Shown piece after piece: positions 43,890-52,845 of a DNA stretch of 64,000 nucleotides (within the stretch, counting starts at the first letter, position 1; every line of letters starts with the position of its first letter). This stretch comes from Chloroflexota bacterium. GTDB taxonomy: Bacteria > Chloroflexota > UBA6077 > JACCZL01. The notes below the pieces were generated by a model. That model was given only the letters and a program-made list of their open reading frames with translations, made no database searches and was not told the DNA's origin. The DNA is taken from positions 62,001-126,000 of the forward strand of contig JADLFM010000128.1 in assembly GCA_020845495.1 (NCBI GenBank), written 5' to 3'. Position numbers and translations under genes: made by a program.

Positions 43890-44068
43890 GCGACACCATC
43901 GGTATATGGGCTGGACAGAAGATGCAGTCGGCGCACAGTTGGAGCACAACCAGTCACCTGGAGCCGGCACAGTCCCGACGATGAGGTGCGCGATTCGCGT
44001 GAACTGGCGCCGACGCGGTACGAACTGGTGCGGCCTACGGTGACGCGGCTAGGAAGGATGGAGGCTCG

Positions 44069-44371
44069 ATGAAACTGACCCCGCGAGAGGTCGATCGCCT
44101 GACGATCTTCACGATGGCCGAGCTTGCGCGGCGCCGGCGAGGCCGCGGCCTCAAGCTGAATCACCCGGAGGCAGTCGCGCTGATCTGTGACGAGATTCTG
44201 GAGGAGGCTCGCGCGGGCCGGCCCTACGCCGAGGTGCTGGCGCATGCCGGCGGCCTGCTCCAACGCGACGACGTGATGGATGGGGTACCGGAAATGATCC
44301 CGCTGCTCCAGATCGACGCCCTGTTCCCGGACGGGTCGAAGCTGGTCACCGTGCACACCCCGATTGCGTGA
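44069..44371 (+). CDS. ureA: Urease gamma subunit (UreA)
   Basis: 100 residues, full family length and highly conserved: [63 protein letters not shown]. It forms the small structural subunit of the (ABC)3 urease complex. ureB follows, separated by 19 bases. The preceding AAGGATGGAGG gives a good RBS. Confidence 0.93.
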   Translation: MKLTPREVDRLTIFTMAELARRRRGRGLKLNHPEAVALICDEILEEARAGRPYAEVLAHAGGLLQRDDVMDGVPEMIPLLQIDALFPDGSKLVTVHTPIA

Positions 44372-44390
44372 ACGAGGGGTTGGAGTGGAC

Positions 44391-44825
44391 ATGGCTGAGC
44401 AGGCACTACGCGGAATCCCCGGCGAGGTGATCGTCGGCGACGGGCCGATCCTGGCAAACGCCGGCCGACAGACGGTGACGCTGCGCATCAAGAATACGTC
44501 GGTCTGGCCGGTCCACGTCGGCTCCCACTACCACGTCTTCGAAGCCAATCGGCGACTGGCATTCGACCGTGCGGCGGCATTCGGAATGCGCCTGGATATC
44601 CTGGCCGGCGCGACGGTCCGTTGGGAGCCGGGCGAGGAGAAGGAGGTCCGGCTCGTTGCATACGCGGGCTCGCGGGAAGTCTATGGCTTCAACGGCCTCG
44701 TGGACGGTCCGTTGACAGAGGAGAACCGGCGGACGGCCCTCCAGCGGCTGCGCGAACGCGGATTTCTGGACACCGGGCACCCGCAGCAGGGTGATGAACC
44801 ACCGGGGACGGATGACAGGCGCTAA
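44391..44825 (+). CDS. ureB: Urease beta subunit (UreB)
   Basis: 144 residues. The conserved core is present: [78 protein letters not shown], followed by a ~40-residue tail ([18 protein letters not shown]) longer than in Klebsiella UreB. ATG 44391 is chosen: GGAG with five-base spacing. GTG 44364 overlaps ureA and is an alternative. The matching alpha subunit is 2.1 kb downstream, beyond an antiparallel transporter gene. Confidence 0.92.
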   Translation: MAEQALRGIPGEVIVGDGPILANAGRQTVTLRIKNTSVWPVHVGSHYHVFEANRRLAFDRAAAFGMRLDILAGATVRWEPGEEKEVRLVAYAGSREVYGFNGLVDGPLTEENRRTALQRLRERGFLDTGHPQQGDEPPGTDDRR

Positions 44826-44836
44826 GCCAGGACCGG

Positions 44837-44875
44837 GGTGGCGTCCACAGGTGGCGTCCACAAGTGGCGTCTCAG
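44837..44875. repeat. Three 13-bp near-tandem repeats
   Basis: GGTGGCGTCCACA at 44837-44849 and 44850-44862, with a third degenerate copy (AGTGGCGTCTCAG) at 44863-44875, in the short gap between convergent ureB and the transporter gene. No function evident. Confidence 0.6.
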
Positions 44876-44906
44876 GCAGACCTGGGGGTTCCCTTCGCAG
44901 GTCGGG

Positions 44907-46163
44907 TTAAGAATGGCTGGCCGCAACGGGCGCGCCGATGGTGACGTTGCGACCCGCCCGCATACCTGGCAGCCAGAGCACGACGGCGGCGGCGACCAGG
45001 AACAGGAGCGGGCCGAACCAGCCCCCAGTAGCGGTATGGAGGAGCCCCATCGCCAGCGGCCCGACGGCCGCAATGAGGTAGCCGCCGGACTGGGCCATGC
45101 CAGACAACCGGGCGGCGGTGTCGGCATCGGCCGAGCGCAGGACAATCAGCAGAAGTGCCAGACTGAGCGACGCGCCCTGGGCGATGCCGAGAACGCAGGC
45201 CCAGAAGAGTGCGGTCGTCGTGGGTGCAAGCAGGATGCCGAGCAGACCGATCGCCGTGAGGGCGACGACGGCGGCGATGGCTGGCCGCTGATCGGGCAGC
45301 CGGACCGCGACGATCGGCGCTATCAGATTTCCGACGATGCCGAGCCCGTTGAACGCCATCAGCAGGAAGCCCGCCATGACCGGGTCAACCCCCCGATCGC
45401 GGTAGATCTCGGGTAGCCAGGAGAGCGCGCCGTAGTAGAGGAGTGACTGAATGCCCATGAAGAGCATGACGTGCCAGGCGAGGGGCGCACGCCAGACGCT
45501 GCTTCGATGCGTGTTCGTCGAGCTTCGGGTGAGTGCTGCGCCCGGCCAGATCTGGGGTAGCCAGGCAATGAGCGCGCACGCGACCGGGATCGCCCAGATC
45601 CCAAGGGCCGCGGTGACCGACCCATTGGCGACCTGGAACATGGGCACCGTCAGACCCGCCGCGAGTGACGCGCCGAGGGTGATGGCAGTCGTGTAAACGG
45701 CCATCATTGGGCCAAGGCGAGTCGGGAAGCGATGCTTGACGAGGCCCGGCATCAGGACGTTCAAGACGGCGATTGACAGCCCGACCAGGATCGTACCGGG
45801 GAAGAGCGCCCAGCCGGGCCAGATGGCTCGGGCCGCCAGCCCCAGGAGCTGGAGCGCCACGACAGCGAAGACGATCCGCTCCTCGCCGAGTCGCGCACGT
45901 GCGGCCGGAGCGGCGAGCGCCCCCAGGCTGAAGCAGAGGACCGGGATCGCGACGAGCAACGACTGGCCGCCGAGCGAGAGGCCAAAGTCTCCGAGGATCG
46001 GTGGGACGCCGGTCACGGCCTGCCGCATCGCGAGCGCTACCAGCGCGACCCCGACCGCGGTGACCACGACGCTCGGCCGCGCAGGCACGCGCGCTGAGCG
46101 CGAGGCGACTCGCGGCGCCGTTCGCGCATGGCCTTCGACCGTCACATCCCGAGAAATCCTCAC
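44907..46163 (-). CDS. MFS transporter, CynX/NimT family
   Basis: 418 residues with 12 predicted membrane helices and a polar N-terminal tail. Family cues: VTGVPPILGDFGLSLGGQSL, ALAAPAARARLGEERI, SIAVLNVLMPGLVKHRFPTR, YYGALSWLPEIYRDRG and the C-terminal LSGMAQSGGYLIAAVGPLAM. CynX-type carriers are linked to cyanate and small nitrogenous compounds; a substrate for the neighbouring urease-like enzyme is a plausible cargo (inference). It is antiparallel to both urease transcripts, lying between ureB and ureC, so its insertion splits an ancestral ureABC order. Confidence 0.85.
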   Translation of the reverse strand: MRISRDVTVEGHARTAPRVASRSARVPARPSVVVTAVGVALVALAMRQAVTGVPPILGDFGLSLGGQSLLVAIPVLCFSLGALAAPAARARLGEERIVFAVVALQLLGLAARAIWPGWALFPGTILVGLSIAVLNVLMPGLVKHRFPTRLGPMMAVYTTAITLGASLAAGLTVPMFQVANGSVTAALGIWAIPVACALIAWLPQIWPGAALTRSSTNTHRSSVWRAPLAWHVMLFMGIQSLLYYGALSWLPEIYRDRGVDPVMAGFLLMAFNGLGIVGNLIAPIVAVRLPDQRPAIAAVVALTAIGLLGILLAPTTTALFWACVLGIAQGASLSLALLLIVLRSADADTAARLSGMAQSGGYLIAAVGPLAMGLLHTATGGWFGPLLFLVAAAVVLWLPGMRAGRNVTIGAPVAASHS

Positions 46164-46933
46164 CTATGCTCCTTCGCCGTCGACCGACCTGGCACGTACG
46201 TTCTGCGCGGCCCGCGCAGCCACGGGCCGCACGGTTAGTGCGGCCGGTGCGCACGCTTTCACTCTACCGTATCATCCCGTCGCCCTCTGCCGGCACGCCC
46301 TCCTCCCTCGCGCCCACGTCAGCCCGGAGCCGTGGCATTCCCACCACCGCTCGGATTCCCACTGCTCAGCCTCGGCTTCCGTTCTCCTTGGGATCGTCGC
46401 CTGACCTACCCACCCCAGCATGTTGTGAATGCTGATGCGGTCGGCGGGCTCCTGGAGAGACGCGTCCCGAGGTGTGGTGTCCGGCCCGTGGCCCCCCCCA
46501 GGGATGGTCGATGCCGATTCCCACCAGTTCTGTCTGGCTCACGAGATTCGCAACCGGAGGTACGCGGCCGTGGTACCTGGTCGCAAGTACAGCTCGGGTT
46601 TCCTCGGCCGGCTCCGCTCCATTGCCGATCCCGCCGCATCACGCCGCCGGCCTGCCAGGTTGTGCAGCTACGACGGTCGAACATCGGCCGCTGTGCGGCC
46701 TGGCTCGGGCGAGGCACGCTCGGGCCGCGGCAGGTGCCGAGAATCATGCGGACATCGAGTATGGAACGTACTCACTGTCGAACCACGTCGCCGTGACCTG
46801 GGTCTGTGGAGGCTACCGCCAGTGTCGTGGGAGCGGTGGGCGGTCTGCCGACCAGACGGCGATGCTGGATGCGGAGTTGATGCGGCGCAGTTGGCTATGA
46901 TGCCATCCTGACTCGAGCCTACGGGAGCGCCAG
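46164..46933. other. Long divergent intergenic region, no gene recognised
   Basis: 770 bases between the transporter gene and ureC. Plus-strand open frames up to about 160 codons exist but are low in recognisable protein features. A TATGAT box at 46896-46901 is a possible ureC -10 element, but its -35 (TTGATG) is only 13 bases away. Could hold decayed sequence. Confidence 0.4.
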
Positions 46934-48616
46934 ATGCCCTTCGAGATCGAGCGGGAACTGTACGCCCGGATGTACGGGCCGACCGTTGGAGACCGGGTGC
47001 GCCTGGGGGACACCAACCTGCTCGTCGAGGTCGAGCGGGACGAGACGGCTTACGGCGACGAAACTCTCTGGGGCTTCGGCAAGACGATTCGCGACGCGAT
47101 GCAGATGACCGGTCGTGAGAAGCGGGATACCGCGCTCGACCTGATCGTCGGCGGCGCTCTGATCCTCGATCCCGTCCTCGGGATCTTCAAGGGCAATATC
47201 GGCATCAAGGACGGTCGAATCGCTGCCATCGGGCGGGCCGGCAACCCGGACCTTGCCGACGACATCACCGTCCTCTCCGGCGCCAATACCGGCTGGATCA
47301 TGGCTGAGGGATTGATCGCGACGCCCGGCATCGTCGACTGCCACGTCCACCTCTCGACCACCAGCCTGATACCGGCCGCCCTCTCGGCCGGCACCACCAC
47401 GATCGTCGGGATGGGCTACGGCCACGTCTCCGATCTGGGTGTGAACCCTGAATACAACTTCCATCGCCTGCTCGAAGCCTGGGAGGCGTTCCCGCTCAAC
47501 GTCCAGTTGCTCGGCCGGGGCAGCGCCGCCGATCCGGGGCCGATCGAGCGCAACCTGGAGATGGGCTCCGGCGGCCTCAAGATCCACGAGGATACGGCAG
47601 GCTATCCGACCGTCGTCGATACCGCGCTCACCGTGGCCGAGCGCTACGACGTGCCGGTCTGCATCCACACCGACTCGCACCAGGAGGCCGGCGAGATCGA
47701 GGACACGCTTGCCGCCATCAACGGCCGCACCATCCACGCCTACCATGTTGAGGGGCTGGGCGGCGGTCACCCCAACGTACTGGAGCTGTGCTCGTACGCG
47801 CACGTCCTCGGCTCCTCCACCACGCCGACCATCCCGTACACCGTCAACAGCCTGGCCGAGTATCCAGACATGAAGATGGTGGTCCATCGGATGCACGGCT
47901 TCCTCGATGAGGATGCCGCCGCGCTTCGCTGGCGAGCGCGCGGAGGGACGGTCGCCGCCGAGACGGTGCTCCACGATCGTGGCGCCATTGCCATGGTGTC
48001 GTCCGATTCCCAGGGGATGGGGCGGATCGGTGAGGTCGTCACCCGCACCTGGCAAATGGCCCATCGCATGAAGGAGTACCTTGGCCTCCAGGACCGCAAC
48101 GACAACGAGCGGGTGCTCCGCTACCTGGCCAAGATCACCATCAACCCGGCCATCGCCCAGGGGTTGGCGCACGAGGTCGGCTCCCTGGAGATCGGCAAAC
48201 TCGCCGACGTGGTGATCTGGCGGCCCGAGTTCTTCGGCGTCAAGCCGCAGTTCGTGGTCAAGGGCGGGTTCGTCGCCTGGGGGCCTGTCGGCTCCGGCAA
48301 CGATAGCACCCGCGCCGGGCAGCCCCAGATCTATCGCCCGATGTTCGGATCGCACGGGGCCGCCCCGGCCTCACTGGGGGTGGCGTTCGTGTCGCAGGCG
48401 GCCATCGACAATGGGTTGGCGAAGCGGGTCAACCTGCGACGCCGGCTCTCGCCCGTCAAACACGCTCGCCCGCTCACCAAGTTGAACTTCGTCCGCAATC
48501 AGGCGACGCCGGCTGTGAAGGTCAGCCCGGACACCCTGGAGGTCGAGATCGACGGCAAGCCGGTCGACCTGCCACCGGCCGAGACGCTTCCACTGACCCA
48601 GCGCTATTTCCTGTAG
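46934..48616 (+). CDS. ureC: Divergent urease alpha subunit (UreC-like amidohydrolase)
   Basis: 560 residues, catalytic subunit fold. Ni ligands and acid-base residues by alignment with Klebsiella UreC: H137 and H139 (DCHVH), carbamylated K216 and H218 (LKIHED), H245 (CIHTDS), H271 (AYHVEG), H318 and D358 (SSDSQGMG), plus R334. Differences: the flap Cys is Val317 (MVVHRM instead of MVCHHL), the GTGPAxGTxATTCTPG substrate loop is replaced by GYGHVSDLGVNPEYN, and FGGGK is GFGK. The C-terminus LPLTQRYFL is canonical. GGAG precedes the ATG. It is probably a nickel amidohydrolase with UreA/UreB; urea may not be its best substrate. No ureDEFG maturation genes in the window. Confidence 0.88.
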   Translation: MPFEIERELYARMYGPTVGDRVRLGDTNLLVEVERDETAYGDETLWGFGKTIRDAMQMTGREKRDTALDLIVGGALILDPVLGIFKGNIGIKDGRIAAIGRAGNPDLADDITVLSGANTGWIMAEGLIATPGIVDCHVHLSTTSLIPAALSAGTTTIVGMGYGHVSDLGVNPEYNFHRLLEAWEAFPLNVQLLGRGSAADPGPIERNLEMGSGGLKIHEDTAGYPTVVDTALTVAERYDVPVCIHTDSHQEAGEIEDTLAAINGRTIHAYHVEGLGGGHPNVLELCSYAHVLGSSTTPTIPYTVNSLAEYPDMKMVVHRMHGFLDEDAAALRWRARGGTVAAETVLHDRGAIAMVSSDSQGMGRIGEVVTRTWQMAHRMKEYLGLQDRNDNERVLRYLAKITINPAIAQGLAHEVGSLEIGKLADVVIWRPEFFGVKPQFVVKGGFVAWGPVGSGNDSTRAGQPQIYRPMFGSHGAAPASLGVAFVSQAAIDNGLAKRVNLRRRLSPVKHARPLTKLNFVRNQATPAVKVSPDTLEVEIDGKPVDLPPAETLPLTQRYFL

Positions 48617-48889
48617 TTGGCCGTTCGGTGCGAGATGCTGACTGGGACGATACGTCCGTACGAGACCCACCGCCGGGCGAACCTGTTCGCACCGTGACAT
48701 CACAGACGTGGTACATTTGGCTGACCCGGTGTGAGCCTTGCCGTACCCTGAACCTGGATCCGCTGGGCGACCCGTTCGACGGATCGCCGGATTCCTGGAT
48801 CGTCGATCGGCGAGTGCCTCGGGTGGCCGACCGCTTCGTTCGCGGCCGACTCGTTCCGTGGCGTGGATGCGACGGAGGTGTGGGCTGCT

Positions 48890-49873
48890 ATGGTCGGCAT
48901 GGTGCACGGATGGCCGGATGGAGCCAGTCCATCGGCCGAGACGACGGCCGAGGATGCGGGCGCCGCGCTCACGGTTCGCGTGCCGGGCGGGGTGCGGTTG
49001 CACGTCAGGCGCTGGCTCCCCGAGCGGGGCAACACCGACGCGAGCCTGGTCTTCTTGCACGGAATCGCCAGCCATAGCGGGTGGCTCGACGAGACAGCCC
49101 GGTTCCTGGCCAATAGAGGTATTGCGGTCTACGCGCCTGACCGGCGCGGCTCGGGCCGGAGCGAGGGGGTGCGCGGCCACCTCGACAGTTGCAGGCAGGC
49201 GCTCGACGACCTCGACCGCGTGCTTGCCCAGGTTCAGCGCGAGCAGCCCGGGCGCCCGATCTTCCTGGCCGGCTCCAGTTGGGCCGCCAAGCTCGCCATC
49301 GCCTACGCCGCCGTGCGCCAGGATCGGCTTGCTGGCCTGCTGTTGCCGTACCCCGGCCTCGCGCCGCGCATCGGCCTGACCCTCGGCCGGCGGCTGCTCG
49401 TCCTCGTCGCCTACCGAGTGTGGCCGCGGCTCCGGCTGGCGATCCCGCTGACGCCGGAGCAGTACACTGCCGAGCTGCCGCGCCAGGACTTCGTCCGCCG
49501 CGACCCGCTCCGGCTGCTGACCGCGACAGCCCGCTTCTTCTGGGAAACCGGACGGCTGGACCGACGACGCGACCGCCTCGCGAGCCGGCTGCGGCTGCCC
49601 CTGCTGCTCCAGATTGGCGATGCGGATCTGATGATGGACGTGCAGGCCACCAGACGATGGTTCGAGCGTATCGGCTCGGCTGACCGCGCCATGGTCGTCT
49701 ACCCGGGTGCGGGTCACACCCTCGACTTCGAGCCGGACCCGGCGCCGTATCGCGCCGACCTGCTCGCGTGGATGCTGGCGCATCTGTCTTCGAGCGAACG
49801 TTCGGGCGGGCATGAGGGCGGGTATGAGGGCAGATATGAGGACGGGCGGGGGGAGGCCAGCGATGGGGAGTGA
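48890..49873 (+). CDS. Alpha/beta-hydrolase (monoacylglycerol-lipase-like)
   Basis: About 327 residues. Oxyanion HG in VFLHGIASHSGW, DRRGSGRSEGVRGH, nucleophile Ser in FLAGSSWAAKLA (GxSxA rather than GxSxG), acid Asp in IGDADLMMD and His in YPGAGHTLDFE. A serine hydrolase of the lysophospholipase (PldB) group. Start ATG 48890 is used, with GGAGG 11 bases upstream; ATG 48863 and 48899 are alternatives. It overlaps the next gene by 11 bases. The C-terminal ~25 residues are Gly/Glu-rich and repetitive. Confidence 0.8.
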   Translation: MVGMVHGWPDGASPSAETTAEDAGAALTVRVPGGVRLHVRRWLPERGNTDASLVFLHGIASHSGWLDETARFLANRGIAVYAPDRRGSGRSEGVRGHLDSCRQALDDLDRVLAQVQREQPGRPIFLAGSSWAAKLAIAYAAVRQDRLAGLLLPYPGLAPRIGLTLGRRLLVLVAYRVWPRLRLAIPLTPEQYTAELPRQDFVRRDPLRLLTATARFFWETGRLDRRRDRLASRLRLPLLLQIGDADLMMDVQATRRWFERIGSADRAMVVYPGAGHTLDFEPDPAPYRADLLAWMLAHLSSSERSGGHEGGYEGRYEDGRGEASDGE

Positions 49874-51146
49874 ACGGATCCAACTGACGCGGAGCGCGGG
49901 CAGCAACGTCGTGCCCGCTGCGCGTCTCGGCGTGCTGCCGAGCGGCCCTGTCGGCGCCATGCGGATCGAGCGCCTCGAGGCGATGGTGCTCGAACTGCCG
50001 TTTCGCTTCAGTTTCGGACACGCCCTGGCAACCCGCGCCAGTTCCTGCAACGTCATCGTCGCCGTCCACCTGGACGACGGCACGATCGGCTACGGCGAAG
50101 GCGTCCCCCGTGACTACGTGACCGGTGAGACGACGGGCGGCGCTCATGGGCGGGTGACCGACGTCTACGGGCCGGCTCTCGTCGGTACGAGCCTGCCAAC
50201 GACGCGGGTGGCCGAGGCGATTCGCACGCTCCGCGACGACCTCCATGCCGATGGCTCGGCCCCGGGGGCAGCCTGGTGCGCGGTCGAGACTGCGTTGCTC
50301 GACGCGGCTGGCAAGCGCCTTGGGCTCCGGGCCGAGGCGCTGCTCGGCGGTCAGGCTCGGTCGCGCGTGCGCTACAGCGGTGTCGTGCCGTTCGCGCACG
50401 GGCCTGCGCTCTTCGGTATTCTTGCCTTCTTCCGGCTCTACGGCGTCCGCGACGTCAAGCTGAAGGTCGGACGTGGCGAGGCCGCCGACGTCTCGACCGC
50501 CCGGCTCGCGCGGCGCGTCCTCGGACCTGGCATCACGCTCCGTGCAGATGCCAACTGTGCCTGGACAGCCGATGAGGCGCTGGCGATGGCGGCGCGGTTG
50601 CGTCAGTTCGGCATCCGAGCGTACGAACAGCCGGTGCCGGCCGACGACCTTGACGGGTTACGCCGGCTGACGGCCGACCTCCCCGAAGATGTCGTCGTCG
50701 ACGAGTCGCTGCGCTCGGTAGACGATGCTCGGCGGCTGGCTGAGATGCGCGCGTGTACGGCGTTCAACATTCGTGTCTCGAAGTGCGGCGGACCGCTCGC
50801 CGCACTCGAGATTGTGGAGATTGCCCGGCGCGCCGGGCTAACCTGTCAGTTAGGCGCCCAGGTCGGTGAGAGCGGCATCTTGAGCGCAGCCGGACGGCTC
50901 GTCGCGACCGTTGCCCGTCCGGGGTTCCGCTGGCTCGAAGGTTCCGACAATCGCTTCCTGCTCCGGAGCGACCTCACCGCCGAGGATCTGACCATCCGTC
51001 CTGGCGGGTGGGGCGCCCCGCTCGATCGCCCCGGTCTGGGCGTGCGGGTGCCGCGCGCGCGGGTGCTGGCGCTGGGTCGGCGCCGCGTCACACTCGACGC
51101 GGCCGCCGCCTCTCGATCTCGGCTTCTCTCGTTGGTGGAGGGATGA
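49863..51146 (+). CDS. Enolase-superfamily enzyme (MLE/dipeptide-epimerase-like)
   Basis: 427 residues; the conserved domain starts near residue 33. The N-terminal cap (FSFGHALATRASSCNVIVAV, GYGEGVPRDYVTGET) and barrel residues place it in the muconate-lactonising subgroup: KxK with K199/K201 (VKLKVGRG), metal ligands D229, E255 and D280 (RADAN, YEQPVP, VVDESL) and K307 (RVSKCGG) on the opposite face. Such Lys/Lys enzymes perform 1,1-proton transfer, racemisation or beta-elimination (OSB synthase, dipeptide epimerase, N-acylamino acid racemase). GGGAGG precedes ATG 49863, which overlaps the hydrolase stop. The GH3-like gene follows after four bases. Confidence 0.88.
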   Translation: MGSERIQLTRSAGSNVVPAARLGVLPSGPVGAMRIERLEAMVLELPFRFSFGHALATRASSCNVIVAVHLDDGTIGYGEGVPRDYVTGETTGGAHGRVTDVYGPALVGTSLPTTRVAEAIRTLRDDLHADGSAPGAAWCAVETALLDAAGKRLGLRAEALLGGQARSRVRYSGVVPFAHGPALFGILAFFRLYGVRDVKLKVGRGEAADVSTARLARRVLGPGITLRADANCAWTADEALAMAARLRQFGIRAYEQPVPADDLDGLRRLTADLPEDVVVDESLRSVDDARRLAEMRACTAFNIRVSKCGGPLAALEIVEIARRAGLTCQLGAQVGESGILSAAGRLVATVARPGFRWLEGSDNRFLLRSDLTAEDLTIRPGGWGAPLDRPGLGVRVPRARVLALGRRRVTLDAAAASRSRLLSLVEG

Positions 51147-51150
51147 CGTC

Positions 51151-52845
51151 ATGGACGTGTCGCTTGGAAGTGCGGCCCTTGCGGCGAGCCAGTTGTGGCG
51201 CTGGCTGGCCGACGCGAATCGCTTCGAGCAGACCACCCGAGACCTCGAGTCGACCCAGCACCTGCGACTGATGACCATCCTCCGGCGCAACCGCGATACC
51301 GAGTACGGCCGAGCCTACGGATTTGCTAGCACCTCCAGTATCGCCGCTTATCAGCGGAACGTCCCGATCAACTCGTACGAGTCGCTCTCGCCGTGGATCG
51401 AGCGGATGGCGAACGGCGAGCAGAAGATGCTCACCGCCGACGCCCCACAGATGTTCGCCACCACCAGCGGCACGACCGGCAAGCAGAAGCTGATCCCGGT
51501 CACGCCCTCCTCGCTGGCTGAGTACAACCACGCGGTTCAGGTCCACACCTGGCGGCTGCTCTCGGATCACCCTGGAGCGGCCGATGGCAAGTTCCTCGTG
51601 ACGTCGTCGTCCGACGTCGAGGGACACACGCCGGCCGGGATCGCCTACGGCGCGATGTCCGGGTACGTCATCAAGAATCAGCCGGCGCTGATCCGCCGCC
51701 ATTTCGTGCTGCCGTACGAGGTGGCGCTGGTCAAGGACATCGAGCTGAAGTACTACCTGACGCTCCGGCTCGCTGTCGACGCGCCGGTGTCAGCAATCTC
51801 GACGCTCAACCCGTCGTCGATCGTGCTGCTCTGCGAGAAGCTCCAGGTGCACGCCGAGCGGCTGATCGCGGACGTGCGCGCGGGTACTGCGACGGCCCTC
51901 GGCACCCCGCTGCCGCCCGATCTGGCCCGCGCGCTCGCGCCCCACCTGACTCCGAATCCACGCCGCGCCGACGAGCTCCAGTCGCACCTGCGCGCGTCTG
52001 GCGAGCTACGCCCGCGCGAGATCTGGCCGGACCTGGCAGTCGTCGCGTGCTGGAAGGGCGGGACCATGCCGCTCTACTTCCGCCAGGTGAAGCGCTGGTT
52101 TCCGGACCTGCCGACCCGCGATCGCGGATACATGGCGAGCGAGGGCTGCGGCTCGATCCCGCTCGTGGACGCTGGCGCGGCCGGCGCGCTGGCGATCACC
52201 AGCACTTTCTTCGAGTTCGTGCCGGTCGACGAGCGTGAGCAGCCCAACCCGCCGGTCTACACCGCCGAGGCGCTCCAGCCAGGTCGGGACTACTACGTCT
52301 TGCTCACCAACTCGGCCGGGCTGTACCGCTACGACATCAACGACATCGTGCGAGTCGTCGACTTTTACCACGACGTCCCGATGATCGAGTTCGTCCGCAA
52401 GGGCCGCGGTATGACCTCGCTGACCGGCGAGAAGCTGGCCGAGCAGCAGGTCACGGCCGCGATGATGACGGCCGTCGAGGCGCTGGACCTGGACGCTCAG
52501 GTGAGACACTTTGCCGCCGTCCCGCACTTCGCCAACCCGCCCCGCTACGCCGTCTTTCTGGAGACGAGCGGCGCGCTCTCGGACGAGCAGGCGCGGGCGC
52601 TCGTGGCGCGGCTGGACCGCGCCCTCTGCGATGAGAACGTGGAGTACCAGACCAAGCGCGAGTCGCAGCGGCTGGGACCGCCGCTCCTCCGGATCGTTCA
52701 ATCCGGTACGTTCGATGCCTACCGCCAGGAGCGGGTACGGGGCGGAGCGCCAGAAGCCCAGGTCAAAATCCCCCATCTGACACCAGATCGGTCGTTCGGC
52801 AGCGAGTTCGCGGTGGTCCGCGAGATCGAGCAGGTGATGTCATGA
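51151..52845 (+). CDS. GH3-family acyl-adenylating enzyme
   Basis: 564 residues, full-length member of the GH3 (auxin-responsive promoter) family of ATP-dependent acyl-acid amido synthetases. P-loop-like TTSGTTGKQKLIPVT (104-118), YMASEGCGSIPL, YYVLLTNSAGLYRYDINDI and EFVRKGRGMTSLTGEKL are all present. Family members adenylate a carboxylate and join it to an amino acid; the substrates here are unknown. GGAGG before ATG 51151; the cNMP-binding gene overlaps the end by four bases (ATGA). Grouped with an epimerase-type enzyme and a hydrolase, it suggests amide or peptide-conjugate metabolism (inference). Confidence 0.9.
   Translation: MDVSLGSAALAASQLWRWLADANRFEQTTRDLESTQHLRLMTILRRNRDTEYGRAYGFASTSSIAAYQRNVPINSYESLSPWIERMANGEQKMLTADAPQMFATTSGTTGKQKLIPVTPSSLAEYNHAVQVHTWRLLSDHPGAADGKFLVTSSSDVEGHTPAGIAYGAMSGYVIKNQPALIRRHFVLPYEVALVKDIELKYYLTLRLAVDAPVSAISTLNPSSIVLLCEKLQVHAERLIADVRAGTATALGTPLPPDLARALAPHLTPNPRRADELQSHLRASGELRPREIWPDLAVVACWKGGTMPLYFRQVKRWFPDLPTRDRGYMASEGCGSIPLVDAGAAGALAITSTFFEFVPVDEREQPNPPVYTAEALQPGRDYYVLLTNSAGLYRYDINDIVRVVDFYHDVPMIEFVRKGRGMTSLTGEKLAEQQVTAAMMTAVEALDLDAQVRHFAAVPHFANPPRYAVFLETSGALSDEQARALVARLDRALCDENVEYQTKRESQRLGPPLLRIVQSGTFDAYRQERVRGGAPEAQVKIPHLTPDRSFGSEFAVVREIEQVMS

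Noticed and set aside
46429..46911. 160-codon plus-strand frame upstream of ureC
   Set aside because: No motif, signal or RBS support; Arg/Cys-rich composition typical of GC-rich non-coding frames.
48371..50083. Long minus-strand frame opposite ureC end, hydrolase and enolase-type gene
   Set aside because: Antisense shadow of three well-supported genes; no domain of its own.
51136..51152. TGACGTCA palindrome before the GH3-family gene
   Set aside because: Eight-base palindrome is expected by chance and lies inside the RBS-start spacing.
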